A stretch of DNA of 64,000 nt from Tulasnella sp. 424 (taxonomy: Eukaryota; Basidiomycota; Agaricomycetes; Cantharellales; Tulasnellaceae): assembly GCA_019633425.1 (NCBI GenBank), contig WSUB01000200.1, positions 1-64,000 of the forward strand, given 5' to 3'. Position 1 is the first letter of the stretch, and each line of letters starts with the position of its first letter. Of this stretch, positions 10,151 to 21,405 are shown in pieces. The position numbers were made by a program, and so were the translations under genes. The notes beneath the pieces are model-generated. The model saw only the letters and a program-made list of their open reading frames with translations, was not told the origin of the DNA and did no database searches.

Positions 10151-13100
10151 ATGAACTCAACTAATCAAGCAACTTCATCAACCACACCTCTGTCAAGGAA
10201 GTTTCGCGCACTAGTCTGGCAGTACTTGGATTGCGACTTGCCGCGCACAGCTCTCTTCTACGCGGAACGCTACTTTTACTCGTTCCCCGATCCACAATTG
10301 CCAAGCCATGACGCTCGTCATTTACTCGCGACGAGTCTTTTACGGTGCAATCAAGTTCATTCCGCCCAGCATCTGGTCAAGGATTTCAACTGCCTCGCGT
10401 GTACGGAGATATTTGCCGAATGCTGCACCAAGTTGGGAAGGTTTAGGCAAGGCCAAGACGCGTTGAGCAAATGCGTGGGCAAAGGAAGAAACGATACACG
10501 TGAGTTCGCCCCCGCTTTGTTTGTAGCTTGTTGAAGTGTTCCTGAAGCTAACTTGGTCTTGCGTTGTAGTGCCCAATGAACCAAGGTCTTCACCTGACGA
10601 GAGCGTCCTGTTGTGTAGAGCTGGGACACTCGCAATGAAGGGAAATCTCCACGATCAGGCCGCGCAGTATTTCCAGCAGGCCCTAGCTCTCAATCCGTTC
10701 TTGTGGGAGGCGGTCGACGGTTTATGCAGGCTAGGTGAGTGAGAGTTCTGGTGGTGGATGGAAGTGTCGCTGAATTCAGATGGGACGGCATTTCGCTAGG
10801 TAAATGCCCTGAAATCGATCTCCTCATTCTACCTCAATCAGCCGTCACGCAACTTTTCCCTCCACCACCACCGCCTCCCGGACATATTCGATTTGACACG
10901 AAGACTGCGCAAGTCCCCAGCTTCGCGCCTCCACCCCAAACCTCCGGCGGAGGGTTCTTTACCCCAGTCTCTAACCACGGAAACAATGGGAAAGGTCCTC
11001 AGTTCCACCCATTATACACCTCTGCGTCGAATGGACCGCTCCAGCCATTTCGCCTGGATGCTGCGTTAGCGAACGGCCGGGATTCGATGTGAGTAACACC
11101 TCACCTCTCTGATCAAATCAAGAATGCCGGACACAATGTTAACTTTATTCGTGCATTTCTGACTCTTTTGGGGTGGTGTTAAAGAGCGACTGTGGATTCG
11201 TCGTTTCACGGAGATACCACATTTGCCACGAATGGATTGGATGGGAACCACGCGAACCCGACGTTCCTACCTCCTAAACCAGAGGAAGGGCGCACCTCAC
11301 ATAAAAGGACGAGGGCCCAGATGGCGTCGGGAAGCACCGTGCCAAAAGTGGAAAAGAAGGTACGGAGGGCCGCAAGTCATGTCGAACCGTCCTGCAATAA
11401 CTGCTGTGCTGACCTTCTCGAACGTTCTCGTTGTGTAGCCTTCTAGGGGCGAAGGGGCTCTCGCTGTCTTTCGGAGAAGTACTCGGTTACTTGGAGGAAC
11501 TAATAAAAATTCGGTGAAGGTGAGGAGTGGTCGAACTGCGAGGAAGTGGTGGAGGCTTATGACTCATGACGTATGTCTCCAAACATGGTGGTCACGCCAC
11601 AGGCGCCGCCTCGGGACAAGAGACGAACACGAACGAGATCACGGTCCCAAGATCCAGATGACATGGATGAAGACATGCAACCCATCGAAAGCACGTCATC
11701 GACGTCTTCACCAAGGGAGTTCTCACCTGGTCCGTCAGCGGGCGCAGCATTGTCACAGCAGCCACTTCCGTCACCACATGATGAACTCCAGCAGGCAGCA
11801 AATGTCATCCTAGAGTTGACGCGGAAGTTCGCGAAGATCGTACGGGCGCTAGCGATGTTCGAGCCTCAGGCGGCGTTAGATTCGATCATGCAACTTCCCC
11901 CTGAACAAACTAAGGCGCCCTGGGTTTACGCGTTGATGGGTCGCGCACGTTTTGAGATGGCAGACTACTTAATCGTAAGTCACCGGCGGAGAGGAACGAG
12001 TGTGGTTGTTCTGATTCATTTTGTTATCATTGGAAATGAAAATCCCCTCGGGCGCAGGCTTCCAGAGCGTTCGAACAAGCTCGGGCCCTCGATCCTTATC
12101 GGATGTGGGATATGGATGTCTTCTCCACAGTTCTGTGGCATTTGCAACGAGATGTACAGTTGTCGTTCCTGGCTCAAGAGCTTACTTCGATCGACGAGCA
12201 TTCGCCTCAAGCTTGGATAGCAACGGGGAATTGCTTCTCACTACAGAAAGACCATTCTCAAGCGCTCACATGCTTTAAGCGGGCCACGCAATTGGATCCA
12301 CGATCTGCGGTCGGGTACGCACTCAGCGGACATGAGGCTTTGGCGTTGGACGATCACGAAAGCGCGATGCAATTCTTCCGCGCAGCGTTGAGGACGGATT
12401 CAAGACACTATCCAGCTTGGTGAGTCAATTTGACGTCTGAGAAGTTGTACTATCAGTATTCTGAATGACTGGTCTTTTAATTTCCCCGATGCCCTCCTGA
12501 TTGGCAATGTGTCCTTGTTGCGGCTTTTTCTCTGTTGGTGTGGAACCGCCTCCAGGTATGGCCTGGGTACCGTGTACCTAAAACAGAACAAACTGCGAAA
12601 GGCGGAGTATCATTTCAGGAAGGCAATTGAGATAAGTCCGTCAAACGCCGTGCTCATTCATTGTGAAGGCACTGTAAGTCCCTTTTACGCCTCTCCCTAT
12701 CTTTCACCTCCTCTTTCCTGAGTTGGCGCAAGTGACCTTCCTCCGAAGCACCGGCCCCTCAACTGAGGTACGGAGCCGGGGCGACGGAGGCATGTCGTTC
12801 TGACTCGTGTTGTGTTGGGACGGATTCTTGAATTTTGGGTTTTGATTTCCGCGCGACGTGGATACTGAAAAAAAAAATGATTCTATTCTATTAGGCCCTC
12901 GAAAAACGTGGCGAGCTTGAACAGGCGCTTGAGCGATACAATAGGTCGTTGGCATTGTCACCGCTTAGCCCTCTTGTGAAATTCAAGCGCGTCAAGGTGT
13001 TGATTCAGCTGAAGCAATATGAGGTGAGGAGATGGAGGGATGGGCACCAGGTCGCGTGACGATGGCGCGTGCTGACGAATCATTCCTCCCTTTTTCAGAA

Positions 13101-13281
13101 TGCTTTGAAAGACCTGCTCGAGCTGAGAGATCTGGCTCCGGAGGAGGCCAATGTGCCGTTTGTATTGGGCAAGCTGTACAGAGAGATGGGGCGGAATGTA
13201 GAAGCGACGAGATGCTTCACGATAGCTCGGGATCTGGACCCGAAACTGAGTGCCATCATCGGACATCTGCTAGATGAATGA
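10151..13281 (+). CDS. CDC27: Anaphase-promoting complex subunit 3 (Cdc27/APC3)
   Basis: TPR scaffold subunit of the APC/C ubiquitin ligase, which drives the metaphase-anaphase transition; it binds the activators Cdc20/Cdh1 through its C-terminal TPR superhelix. Ten exons (10151-10499, 10570-10734, 10800-11088, 11185-11359, 11439-11519, 11603-11974, 12058-12419, 12556-12673, 12895-13023, 13099-13281) join to exactly 740 codons plus stop, close to the usual family length. The N-terminal region has helical repeats ending in WEAVDGLCRLG. A Pro-rich linker and the family motif RRSTRLLGG follow. The C-terminal TPRs include WIATGNCFSLQKDH, YGLGTVYLKQ and FVLGKLYREMGR. The start is the first ATG before a conserved N-terminus. 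An AATAAA overlaps the stop at 13281-13286. Single-copy essential gene; assignment is firm. Confidence 0.93.
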
Positions 13282-13286
13282 ATAAA

Positions 13287-13899
13287 ATGACGCTCTCTTC
13301 CTCTGGCGATTATTCTATGAACAATTGCGGCAATTCATGCGAGTTGGCGCGAGTGTGGGTGAATCGACTGGCGTTTCGGTTGCGCGATAACGAGGGAGAG
13401 ACTGGGCCCGCTGTTCAGGGAGCTGTGGGTCTGTAGTGTGGGATGTGGTGTGACATATCGTAACGGCAAAGAGTCATGGTTACAGGTGGTCACGGCCTGT
13501 CACGGTTTCCTGGCAATAAAGCACCGTCGGTATTCCAACTTTTGACCATCCCATCTTCTCCCCTCACCTCCTCCAGCCATGCCTCAGTAAACCACGCGCC
13601 CCGTTGCCCCCTCCTCGCGTCAGTTACCATTGCCCTACTCCACAGAGTACAATAAGTCACAATCCCAGAAAAACCATGACTGGAAGATCGCACCGACCAC
13701 AATTTCAAGAGCCATACAGCAAGAAGCACCAACCAATACACCCCTTCTAACCGACCCACCTTGCTCTCCCCATCCTCCCCGTACCATCATCTCCTTGACT
13801 CTTACCGCCTCGACAGCCTCTTCAAAAGACACTAGCCATCCTCCTCAAACTAGCCGAAATTCCCTCACAGCACCTGTCACCCCCAGCAGCATTTCAACA
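13287..13899. other. Intergenic region, CDC27 to the acidic protein gene
   Basis: Holds the 3' flank of CDC27 and the 5' leader of the next gene. The open frame upstream of 13900 has no ATG, so I treat it as leader. Confidence 0.5.
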
Positions 13900-14724
13900 A
13901 TGTCGAACTTCAGCACACCCTCAATAAATCACCTGGCGCTCGGCGAGCTCTCTCGTCGCAAGCTGCACATGGTGTCGATGCGCCCAAGCGACACCTTGCG
14001 GCGCGCCGTCCTCATTCACAACATAGTGCGCTCAACCGCCTCTCTGCCACCCTCGCCCACTACTCCCACCCTCATCACCCCCCAGTCTGAATCCCAATCC
14101 GAGTCTGCTTACGACCACTACTATCCTCCTGCGCCGGCATATGTCTCTGACAGCCACTTTACCGAGGACTCCACGGCGGAGGCGCAAGTTGAGATGAACT
14201 TCAGGGAGGCGGCCGCAGCCACAACAGCGGACGCCGGCTCCGACAGCGACATGTTCGTTTTCCCGTCAGCCGCCATGGATTCGTCCGCCGCCCAGGAGCA
14301 AATCTGGCTCGATTCGCTGCTGGACGATTTGGAGGACGACGGTGTCCATGTGTCTGTGGTGGAGGCTGACGACCATGACGGGTCGGAAGGAGAAGTGGAG
14401 GATGCTTACCCCCTCTTTGCCACTGCCGCCTCTGCATGCACCTCGGCGCCTCCACCTTCCTCGCCTCACGTCTCCCCCTCTCTGAGACCGGTCCTCCCTT
14501 ACCGCCATCAGCAGACAGCTTACGCAGACCCATCGTCACCGCCCAGGTCTCCTCCCGAGCTCGATGCGCATTCATTCTCAGACGACGATGACGACGAGGA
14601 CTACTTAGATTCGGATGGAGAGGACGAAGCCATCACCCCCTCTTCGTCCACTGAGCTCCGTTCTTCAGACAGTTACTTCTTCAGCCCGCTGCCTTTCCAC
14701 TGTCACGTTCAACCCATAAACTAA
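13900..14724 (+). CDS. Acidic low-complexity protein, conserved-looking N-terminus
   Basis: Uninterrupted frame of 274 codons from ATG 13900 (MSNFSTPSIN). Residues about 10-50 look structured (LALGELSRRKLHMVSMRPSD, then TLRRAVLIHNIV). The rest is rich in Ser, Pro, Ala, Asp and Glu, with a poly-Asp/Glu run near residue 220 and an amphipathic QIWLDSLLDDLEDD. No signal peptide, membrane segment or catalytic motif is visible. The acidic stretches would suit a nuclear regulatory or partner-binding protein, but that is a guess. The frame is GC-rich and ends 36 nt before a pyrimidine-rich 3' flank. I do not recognise the family. Confidence 0.6.
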   Translation: MSNFSTPSINHLALGELSRRKLHMVSMRPSDTLRRAVLIHNIVRSTASLPPSPTTPTLITPQSESQSESAYDHYYPPAPAYVSDSHFTEDSTAEAQVEMNFREAAAATTADAGSDSDMFVFPSAAMDSSAAQEQIWLDSLLDDLEDDGVHVSVVEADDHDGSEGEVEDAYPLFATAASACTSAPPPSSPHVSPSLRPVLPYRHQQTAYADPSSPPRSPPELDAHSFSDDDDDEDYLDSDGEDEAITPSSSTELRSSDSYFFSPLPFHCHVQPIN

Positions 14725-16310
14725 GTCTTCGTCCCCGCCACTAGTATCCCCTCCGCTCACATGCATCCATCGCATGATCTTTTTCTTGCCCCGTTTTTCC
14801 TCTCTCGTCGTGCCACTGGTTTGTCTGGCGTGTCTCATGTTTTCGTTCTTGTGCGTTTTTTTTTTTGAGGTCAACTTATTACGCTTGCATTCTCCATTTG
14901 ATTTTGATCTTTTGTGGCCTAGTCTCTGGGTGTGCCAGCTGCTGTCTCTTTCTGTACATTTTCCCACTTTTCCTAAAAGACCTCCTCACCTCGCCCTCAT
15001 GTGCCATAGTACGTTATCTTTTTTTTTTCTTGCTCCGTCTGCTGTTTCCCTTTCCCGTATTTTCCTTATCGTCTCTTTTCATGTGTCTCTCAAGGTCTCG
15101 CCCACTCCACCTCCCCTTCCCCTCCCCCAATTCACCATCATTTCGAGGCGTCCAACCGCCCCGTCCCCCCCACCGTCCACTGATTGGACCTCTGTCCTCT
15201 GTGTCTTGGCTTAGTTACTTGCATGTACGTACGTACATAAACCACCCTCCAACACGGGCTGCTTTGTTTTCCTCGTCGTCTGTGTGTGTCGTCTGACCAC
15301 CTGAGCGGTCCCCGGTAGAAATTCGCGGAGATCGCTCAGGTCGAGAACTTCCTTGTGCATGTCTGTTTCCGCGTTAGAAGTGACTCAGGGAAAATTACGT
15401 TCACTCAGTGCGTGGGATTGCTAAAAGGTTTTACGCAAAGGGAAGGTCTGAGACGAATGGATGGTACACAATAAGGGTGAGCGGTAATTGCTAAATTGCT
15501 TATCAGGCCGCTTAACAGAGGTCTCGACGCTGCTATTTGCATGACAAAGAGCACATTTTTTTAGCGGGATCACGTTCGTTTGGGTAGTTGGCGCCTGTCA
15601 GTGCGCGTTAGGAGGCAAGCGCAGCTCGATGAAAGCCGAGCTCGGACGATATAGCAAGAACGAATCATTTTCTGCGGGGAGATAAGAACAGCGGTCTGGA
15701 ATATGAGGGAGATAACAACCCCAGCGAGAGGGCTAGGGCTGAGCGGGAAGAGGTGGGAGCGACCAGAGCGGTCCCCGAATTAACAGGCTTTGGTTGGAAG
15801 GGGCTTCCCCTTACCCCCTTTGTCTACAAATTCCCCTCCCGGCTCCCAGCGCATAGCGAAAAATCCAATATAAATTCTTCTAGAAATAAGGTTAACGGGA
15901 GGACACAGTCTTTGAATATTCCGGTTGCGTTCTTGGGTTCGTTCGCGAACCCGGCCTGTACCTTTTCTTCCCAGACCTGACTCTGATACCCAAGGAATCT
16001 CCGGGGGGCAGGGGGGAGGTGTCATGGTGGGGAATGGAATTCTACCAGTCGCGGCCGACGAGATACGATGACCCCCCAAGTATTCTTGGATTGACGCTGC
16101 TGGTTTGACCAATCCGTTCAGGTGCTAAGGCATGTGTGCGCGCGAGTCAAGGCCTAAACCAAATCAGGGGTGTAACTCGGAGTGGCGGAAAGCCGGGTTT
16201 CGGCTATGGTCGGTCGTACGACTTGTTGTGGCGGGGACCTGTGACGGCAGTCGAAAATTCGGGGGTCGTTTGGACAACGAGAACGGACGCCTTTGATGAG
16301 ATAAGACAGA
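14725..16310. other. Pyrimidine-rich 3' flank, then non-coding sequence
   Basis: 14760-15180 is strongly T/C-rich on the plus strand and reads as 3' UTR and flank of the acidic protein gene. A GTAC repeat lies near 15224-15236. From about 15300 I see no gene on either strand. Confidence 0.5.
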
Positions 16311-17207
16311 TCATGAGGGTGGCCGTCGAGGGGCTCGTGACGCCTCAAGTTCGCCGCTTGTGTTGGTGCTGAGTGCACAACAACCACCCCATGGCCAACA
16401 GTGGATCCGAGACGTAGGAGTGCTAAGCAATGCAAAACCCCCTCCTCCGCAAACGAGCGCGGGTGGGAGAAAGAGAGAGAACCTCCACAAAGCGAAGCAG
16501 AGCTCCTTTCGCAGCTCCGTCTTCATCGTGCAATCGGAACTCGTCGACGAAAGAGGGTCGTAGTCAACCCAGCTGAGAGGAAGGGAAAGGAAAGGAAATG
16601 ACTCTGATAAGCAGTCCAATGAAATACAAGAGGCGAACACGAGGACCGGATTCCTTCCCAAGTCAAAGACGATAGTGGGGCTCGTGGTCTCGGTCGGCGG
16701 GGAGGCATCTCGGAGCGTGACAATTCCGCATTTGGCAACTCTCGCTAATTGGCTGGACGTTCTTCCGAACGGGAACGTCGGCGGCACGCGAGCCCAAGAG
16801 ATCGCAACGCATTCGAATTCCCCACTCTGGAATTCGCAATAGAGCGACAGAAATGTTGCGCTCGTCGTCGTCGAATGTTCGATGTTTGGCGTGTTGATGA
16901 TGCCATCATAGAAACAAAAGGGGCAGCCACGGGTAGGGACGTAAACGACCCCACGCCCCCAAGGCCAACGGCGTATGAGGATATGACGAAAGGTGACTTG
17001 GCGAAGTGTAAGCCGCAAATATGTCCTTTGGTGGGCAAAGTGGTGTGGAGGCAACGAGGTCTTGCGTAGTACGTCAGGCCACTTCGCCGAATTCCAAAAC
17101 GGGTATATCGGAGCTGCGTCATAAGGCGCGTCACGATGACTTTGGTCCCGGTTCGAGGAGAAGAATTCGACACCTTCGCGAGATGCGGAACAACGCCCTC
17201 GTATCAT
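16311..17207 (-). CDS. Long unclassified open frame, doubtful
   Basis: 298 codons from an ATG at 17207 with no stop. The composition (many Cys, Arg, Pro, Trp and Ser) and absence of any recognisable domain or intron suggest a chance frame in GC-rich DNA rather than a protein. I list it because the length is unusual for noise. No promoter element or conserved neighbour supports it. Confidence 0.15.
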   Translation of the reverse strand: MIRGRCSASREGVEFFSSNRDQSHRDAPYDAAPIYPFWNSAKWPDVLRKTSLPPHHFAHQRTYLRLTLRQVTFRHILIRRWPWGRGVVYVPTRGCPFCFYDGIINTPNIEHSTTTSATFLSLYCEFQSGEFECVAISWARVPPTFPFGRTSSQLARVAKCGIVTLRDASPPTETTSPTIVFDLGRNPVLVFASCISLDCLSESFPFLSLPLSWVDYDPLSSTSSDCTMKTELRKELCFALWRFSLFLPPALVCGGGGFALLSTPTSRIHCWPWGGCCALSTNTSGELEASRAPRRPPS

Positions 17208-17429
17208 GAAATCCCGGGTAGGGCCTTGGGGATCATGGGGCAGGGCGAATTGTCACCCAGACGGATAGCCGCGTGTGCATATCCGAGGGGATTCCGTTGG
17301 GCGCTCCGAACCAAAGGATCATCCCAGACCTGCGCAGTCTAATTGATCACCCGGACTGTTCTACGCAGACAAGTTGTTTCTGTGGGAGCTTGAGCTTAAA
17401 ATTGTAAATGGAGATTAGAGATGGAAAGA

Positions 17430-17780
17430 CTACACATACGCGCGTTGGACCCGTTCGAAAACACGAGGGCAAAAAAAGCGGCTTCGATATGAATCCTTAT
17501 CATCCTTTTCCGCTATTCCATAATGAACGATGAGCGTTTGAGGCAATTCAGCTTCTGTGGTGTGGAGTATGGCCTGTAGTCTGTTCGAGAAGACGTAGAA
17601 GGTGGTGGTGATCGGGTTGAACCATAGGAGCTGAGGCAGCTGAAAGTCGATGGGATGTATGTGGTGAAGGGTTCCTTCTTGAGAGTCATTGATGAACGTT
17701 GTTGCCTTGAAGGGAAGTGGTGCCCACGTTGAGATGTTGATCGGTCTTGCGCTATCAATCTTCATGATAGTCGTCTTCAT
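17430..17780 (-). CDS. Small hypothetical protein
   Basis: 116 codons from ATG 17780. The protein sequence looks plausible (LPQLLWFNPITTTFYVFSN, then ILHTTEAELPQTLIVHYG), with mixed hydrophobic and polar segments and no low complexity. It stands alone between the doubtful frame to the left and prolidase to the right. No family recognised; it could be an exon of a larger gene or a gene remnant. Confidence 0.3.
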   Translation of the reverse strand: MKTTIMKIDSARPINISTWAPLPFKATTFINDSQEGTLHHIHPIDFQLPQLLWFNPITTTFYVFSNRLQAILHTTEAELPQTLIVHYGIAEKDDKDSYRSRFFCPRVFERVQRAYV

Positions 17781-18120
17781 GTGATTTTGCGTTTAGAGTC
17801 AGGATACTTCATGATATCAGAGAGGTAAAGCGAGTTTAGCAGAGTATCGTTGCCGCCTTGTAGACTTCAAGGCAGCTGGTCAGGTTAAATTTCCTCCTGG
17901 ACTGGACTGCGGCAAGCTTGATGACCGTGAACAAGAGTAAGCAGATGTGTGTGGTGGGAGAAAGTCGAGTCAGCCTTCACTGTAAGTTTGTTGAGAAGAA
18001 TTTTCCGAGAATGGGCAAAGAACTGTACAGTTCGGCTTTATCGGCGCTTATGTCATCCTCATGACCGTCCCGGATCTCCATCAACTGTCAAGCGGGCACC
18101 TACAAACACCAACCTCAAAT

Positions 18121-20184
18121 ATGACTTCCAAATTTCCAGGTGCGAGAGGAAATTATGTAAATTGGAATGTGCTTAGTACTTAATCGTTACCTGTTGGCGT
18201 CCCCCTAGCGCTACTGCACGCCCAGAAGACCTTCGACAAGTTGGTCCGCTTGTTGCCAGACGCCGAAAAGCAACGGGTGCGTACTTAATGCCACAATCGG
18301 CAACTAACGCTTGCGCTTAATGATGAGTGTATTTGGCCAATAGCCCCATGTGGTCCACCTTGTATCCGAACAAGTCAGTTATCGAAACGATACCGACCGC
18401 GAACTTTCCTTCCGGCAAGAAAGCAACTACTTCTACTTGACAGGATGCAATATTCCTGGATCTTCGATGCTCGCTGTCGACTATGGTTCTGGCATCCAAC
18501 TGCACCTTTTCATCCCCCGGGAAGATCCGCTGGAAACCATGTGGTCCCCTCCACCGCCGACTTTACAGGCCGCCACAGAAACGCTTGATGCCCATTCCAT
18601 CAAATATACGGACGATTTTCTCAGCACACTCACGACTATCGTGGCACAATGCCCTGACGCCTTGATCCACACCCTTCCAACCTCTCCCCTCTTCCCATCG
18701 TTGGCGAAGAATTTCTCGGCCAACTTTGGAGGTTCAACGACCTCGGCGTATCTACTACCAGCACTGCATCTCGCTCGACTCATCAAGACCCCTTACGAGA
18801 TCGAGCTCATCCGCAAGGCCAACGCGATCAGCTCGAGGGCTCACGAAGTCATTATGCGGGTGCTGGGAAAAGACGCAAAGGGCCTTATTCTAGGTCAAGA
18901 AGAGGGCGTAGTTATGCCAGACCAATGGAGGATCGAGAAAGAAGCTGAAGCGGAGGCTATCTTTGTGGCTAGCTGTCGGAGAGAAGGGTACGCCACTGCA
19001 CCGACTGCGGAGTAGAAAGCCGTCTAACGAGTTCCCCTTCGACGGCACGCCTTCCTCGCTTGCAATAGATCAAACCATCAAGCATACTTGCCGATATGTG
19101 CATCCGCACAACGTGCCTCCACGCTTCACTATTGCTGCAATGACAGGGAATTCGCATGGGGTCCGTTTGTCCCACAACATGACCACAACGACGAACTACC
19201 TCACACCAACGGCACCAACGGAGTCAATGGAGTGAGCAAAAAGACCTTCATTCCTCAGGTCCTACTCCTCGATGCCGGTTGCGAGTGGAATAACTATGCG
19301 AGTGATAGTACGTGACCAGCGAAGGCTCACTCTAGCTCGTCCATCCCTCGGGCACTGGATTGACGATCTTGGGACACGTTTACAGTCACACGCACCACGC
19401 CCATCGGGAATGGTGGCAAATTTACAAAGGAAGCCAGGGAGATATACTCGCTCGTGCTGAAAATGCAGAATGTCCGCCTCTATCTCGCCTTTCCGGAAAG
19501 GGGGGAAGTTGACTATTGAGATATCTTCACGTAGGACTCGATAGATGCGCTGAAGCCACGCATTCATTGGGATACAATCCATCTGGGCTGCCACAAGATG
19601 CTTGTCAAGCGGTTCCTCGAGCTTGGAATTTTCAAGGGAAACGAGGATGAAGTCCTTCGAAGTGGGGTCAGCGCCGCATTCTTCCCTCATGGACTTGGTA
19701 TGTCTGGTCTCACTTGCATCATACAAGTACTGCCGTATTCACGGATCATCGTAGGCCACTCCCTCGGATTGGACGTTCACGACGTACCAAGTGCATCGAA
19801 GCCGGACGAAAAGTTCAACATGACCATTCCCGAGGAGAGCCGACAGAACCCAGAGTTCTACCGTTACCTTCGACTTCGACTGCCCCTCGAGGCTGGTATG
19901 GTTTTGGTGCGTGAATAAAAATGATATTAGACACGTCTAGAAGTCGCTCACCTTCCCCTTTCCCGATACAGACCGTCGAGCCAGGCGTGTACTTCTCGCC
20001 ACACCTCCTGGCACCCGTAAGGTCCTCGCCATACATCAACCAGGAGGTCCTTGCCAAGTACGAAAGCGTAGGCGGCGTGAGGATTGAGGACGTGCTTTTG
20101 ATCACGGCGAACGGTTCGGAGAATCTGACGACGGTCGGGAAGGACGTCGACTGGATCGAGAAAGTCTGCTCGGGCAGGGCGTAG
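18121..20184 (+). CDS. Xaa-Pro dipeptidase / aminopeptidase P (M24B, prolidase)
   Basis: Dinuclear-metal peptidase that removes residues next to proline during peptide turnover, probably in the cytosol. Eight exons (18121-18139, 18209-18276, 18344-18987, 19069-19307, 19386-19471, 19535-19697, 19755-19906, 19972-20184) close exactly to 527 codons. The creatinase-like N-domain includes SNYFYLTGCNIPG. The pita-bread domain carries the metal ligands in order: Asp in LLLDAGCEW, Asp in YASDITRT, His in FFPHGLGHSLG, Glu in TVEPGVYF and Glu in GGVRIEDVLL. The first exon is only 19 nt (MTSKFP plus one base); it was chosen because it gives the expected N-terminus and a good splice pair. The donor at 19472 (GTCCGC) is weak but forced by the conserved frame. 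Distinguishing prolidase from aminopeptidase P would need alignment. Confidence 0.88.
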
Positions 20185-20477
20185 GGGTTCCCCGTGAAGG
20201 GCTGAAAATTGAAGTTGATGTGCTCCTCGTGTATCTCTTGATAATATTGTATACCCTGCAATGGATGGTGACCCGTAAGCCAGCTTGGGTCAAGGTGTTT
20301 GTTTGCCCGATCATTGCAGGGGTGTGCTCCCGCGCCTCTCAGAGACTCCAACTTTTGTCCCAACTATAACCTCCGGAACACACTCACTCCAGGCCTAGGT
20401 CGACCATTATTTTGTCATCGTTTTCTTGAAGTAACTAGCATATCACCAACGCGGCCCGGGCTCTCCAACTTCGTCAA

Positions 20478-21384
20478 ATGGCTTTCCTTCGAGCTCTTAA
20501 AGAATTTGCATGCCTCCCGGACCCCAAGACTATCCCTCCATCCAACCTACTCAAGTACACCGACACAACAATAACACTCTTTGACAAGTTCCCCAAGGCT
20601 TCATTTCACTTTCTTATACTCCCACGAGTTAGGCCCGAAGCTGGGCTCACCACATCCGTCCTACACGATTTGAAGTCTCTGCTCGCGTGGAAGGAAAAAG
20701 AAAAGGCTTTGGAATTATTAAAGGAGCTAGAAAAAGAGAGTAAAGAAGTGCAGAAGATGGTCCGAGATGAGATGCAGAAGCGGCATGGAGACGGCTGCGA
20801 ATGGAAGGTGTTCACCGGGTTTCACGCTGTTCCGTCGATGCAGTGCGTATGCTGTCCATCACGACCCCCCTAAGCGAATGCAGAGACATTACTGACGATG
20901 TTTTACTTTGTAGTCATGTACATCTGCATGTAATTTCGTCCGACTACGTCTCTCCATCACTGAAGACGAAAAAACATTGGAATTCCTTCAACCCAAAACT
21001 GGGATTCTTCCTTGAGCTCAAGGACGTCCTAGAATGGTTTCAGCTGCCGGAGGACGCGTTTAAAAAGGCGAGCCGAGGTCTTTCGTTCGTCCTGGCCCTG
21101 TTAACTCACAAAGGACCCGCCTCCAGCGCGCCAGCCTTCCGGATGCACAATACGAACCTCTCTTGAAATCCGACATGAAGTGCTGGCGATGCGACACTGA
21201 ACTCAAGACCGTGCCAAAACTCAAAGAGCACCTTCAATCACATTTTGACAGGGACATTGCACAGATGAAAAAGAAACGAAAACACGAAATCGACTTGACA
21301 GGGGATGATGAGGACGAAGTGGGGACGTCTGATCGGCCACCAGCAGCCAAGATCAGAAAGCGGCCAGAGGACGACTCGGAATAA
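20478..21384 (+). CDS. Aprataxin-like DNA 5'-AMP hydrolase (HIT plus zinc finger)
   Basis: Nuclear repair enzyme that removes AMP from abortive DNA ligation products. Exons 20478-20842, 20914-21057 and 21114-21384 give 259 codons. The HIT catalytic motif HVHLHVIS spans the first exon junction (SMH|HVHLHV). It is followed by [17 protein letters not shown], typical of aprataxin/Hnt3. A C-terminal C2H2 finger (CWRCD, then HLQSH) and a Lys-rich/acidic tail with a probable nuclear localisation signal complete it. The second intron (21058-21113, 56 nt, GTTTAA donor) was chosen because it alone restores phase to the finger exon; the donor is slightly unusual. It lies head-to-tail behind prolidase and ends 21 nt from the LCP5 stop, tail-to-tail. 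Confidence 0.85.
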
Positions 21385-21405
21385 GATGAAATATATATAT
21401 ACAGA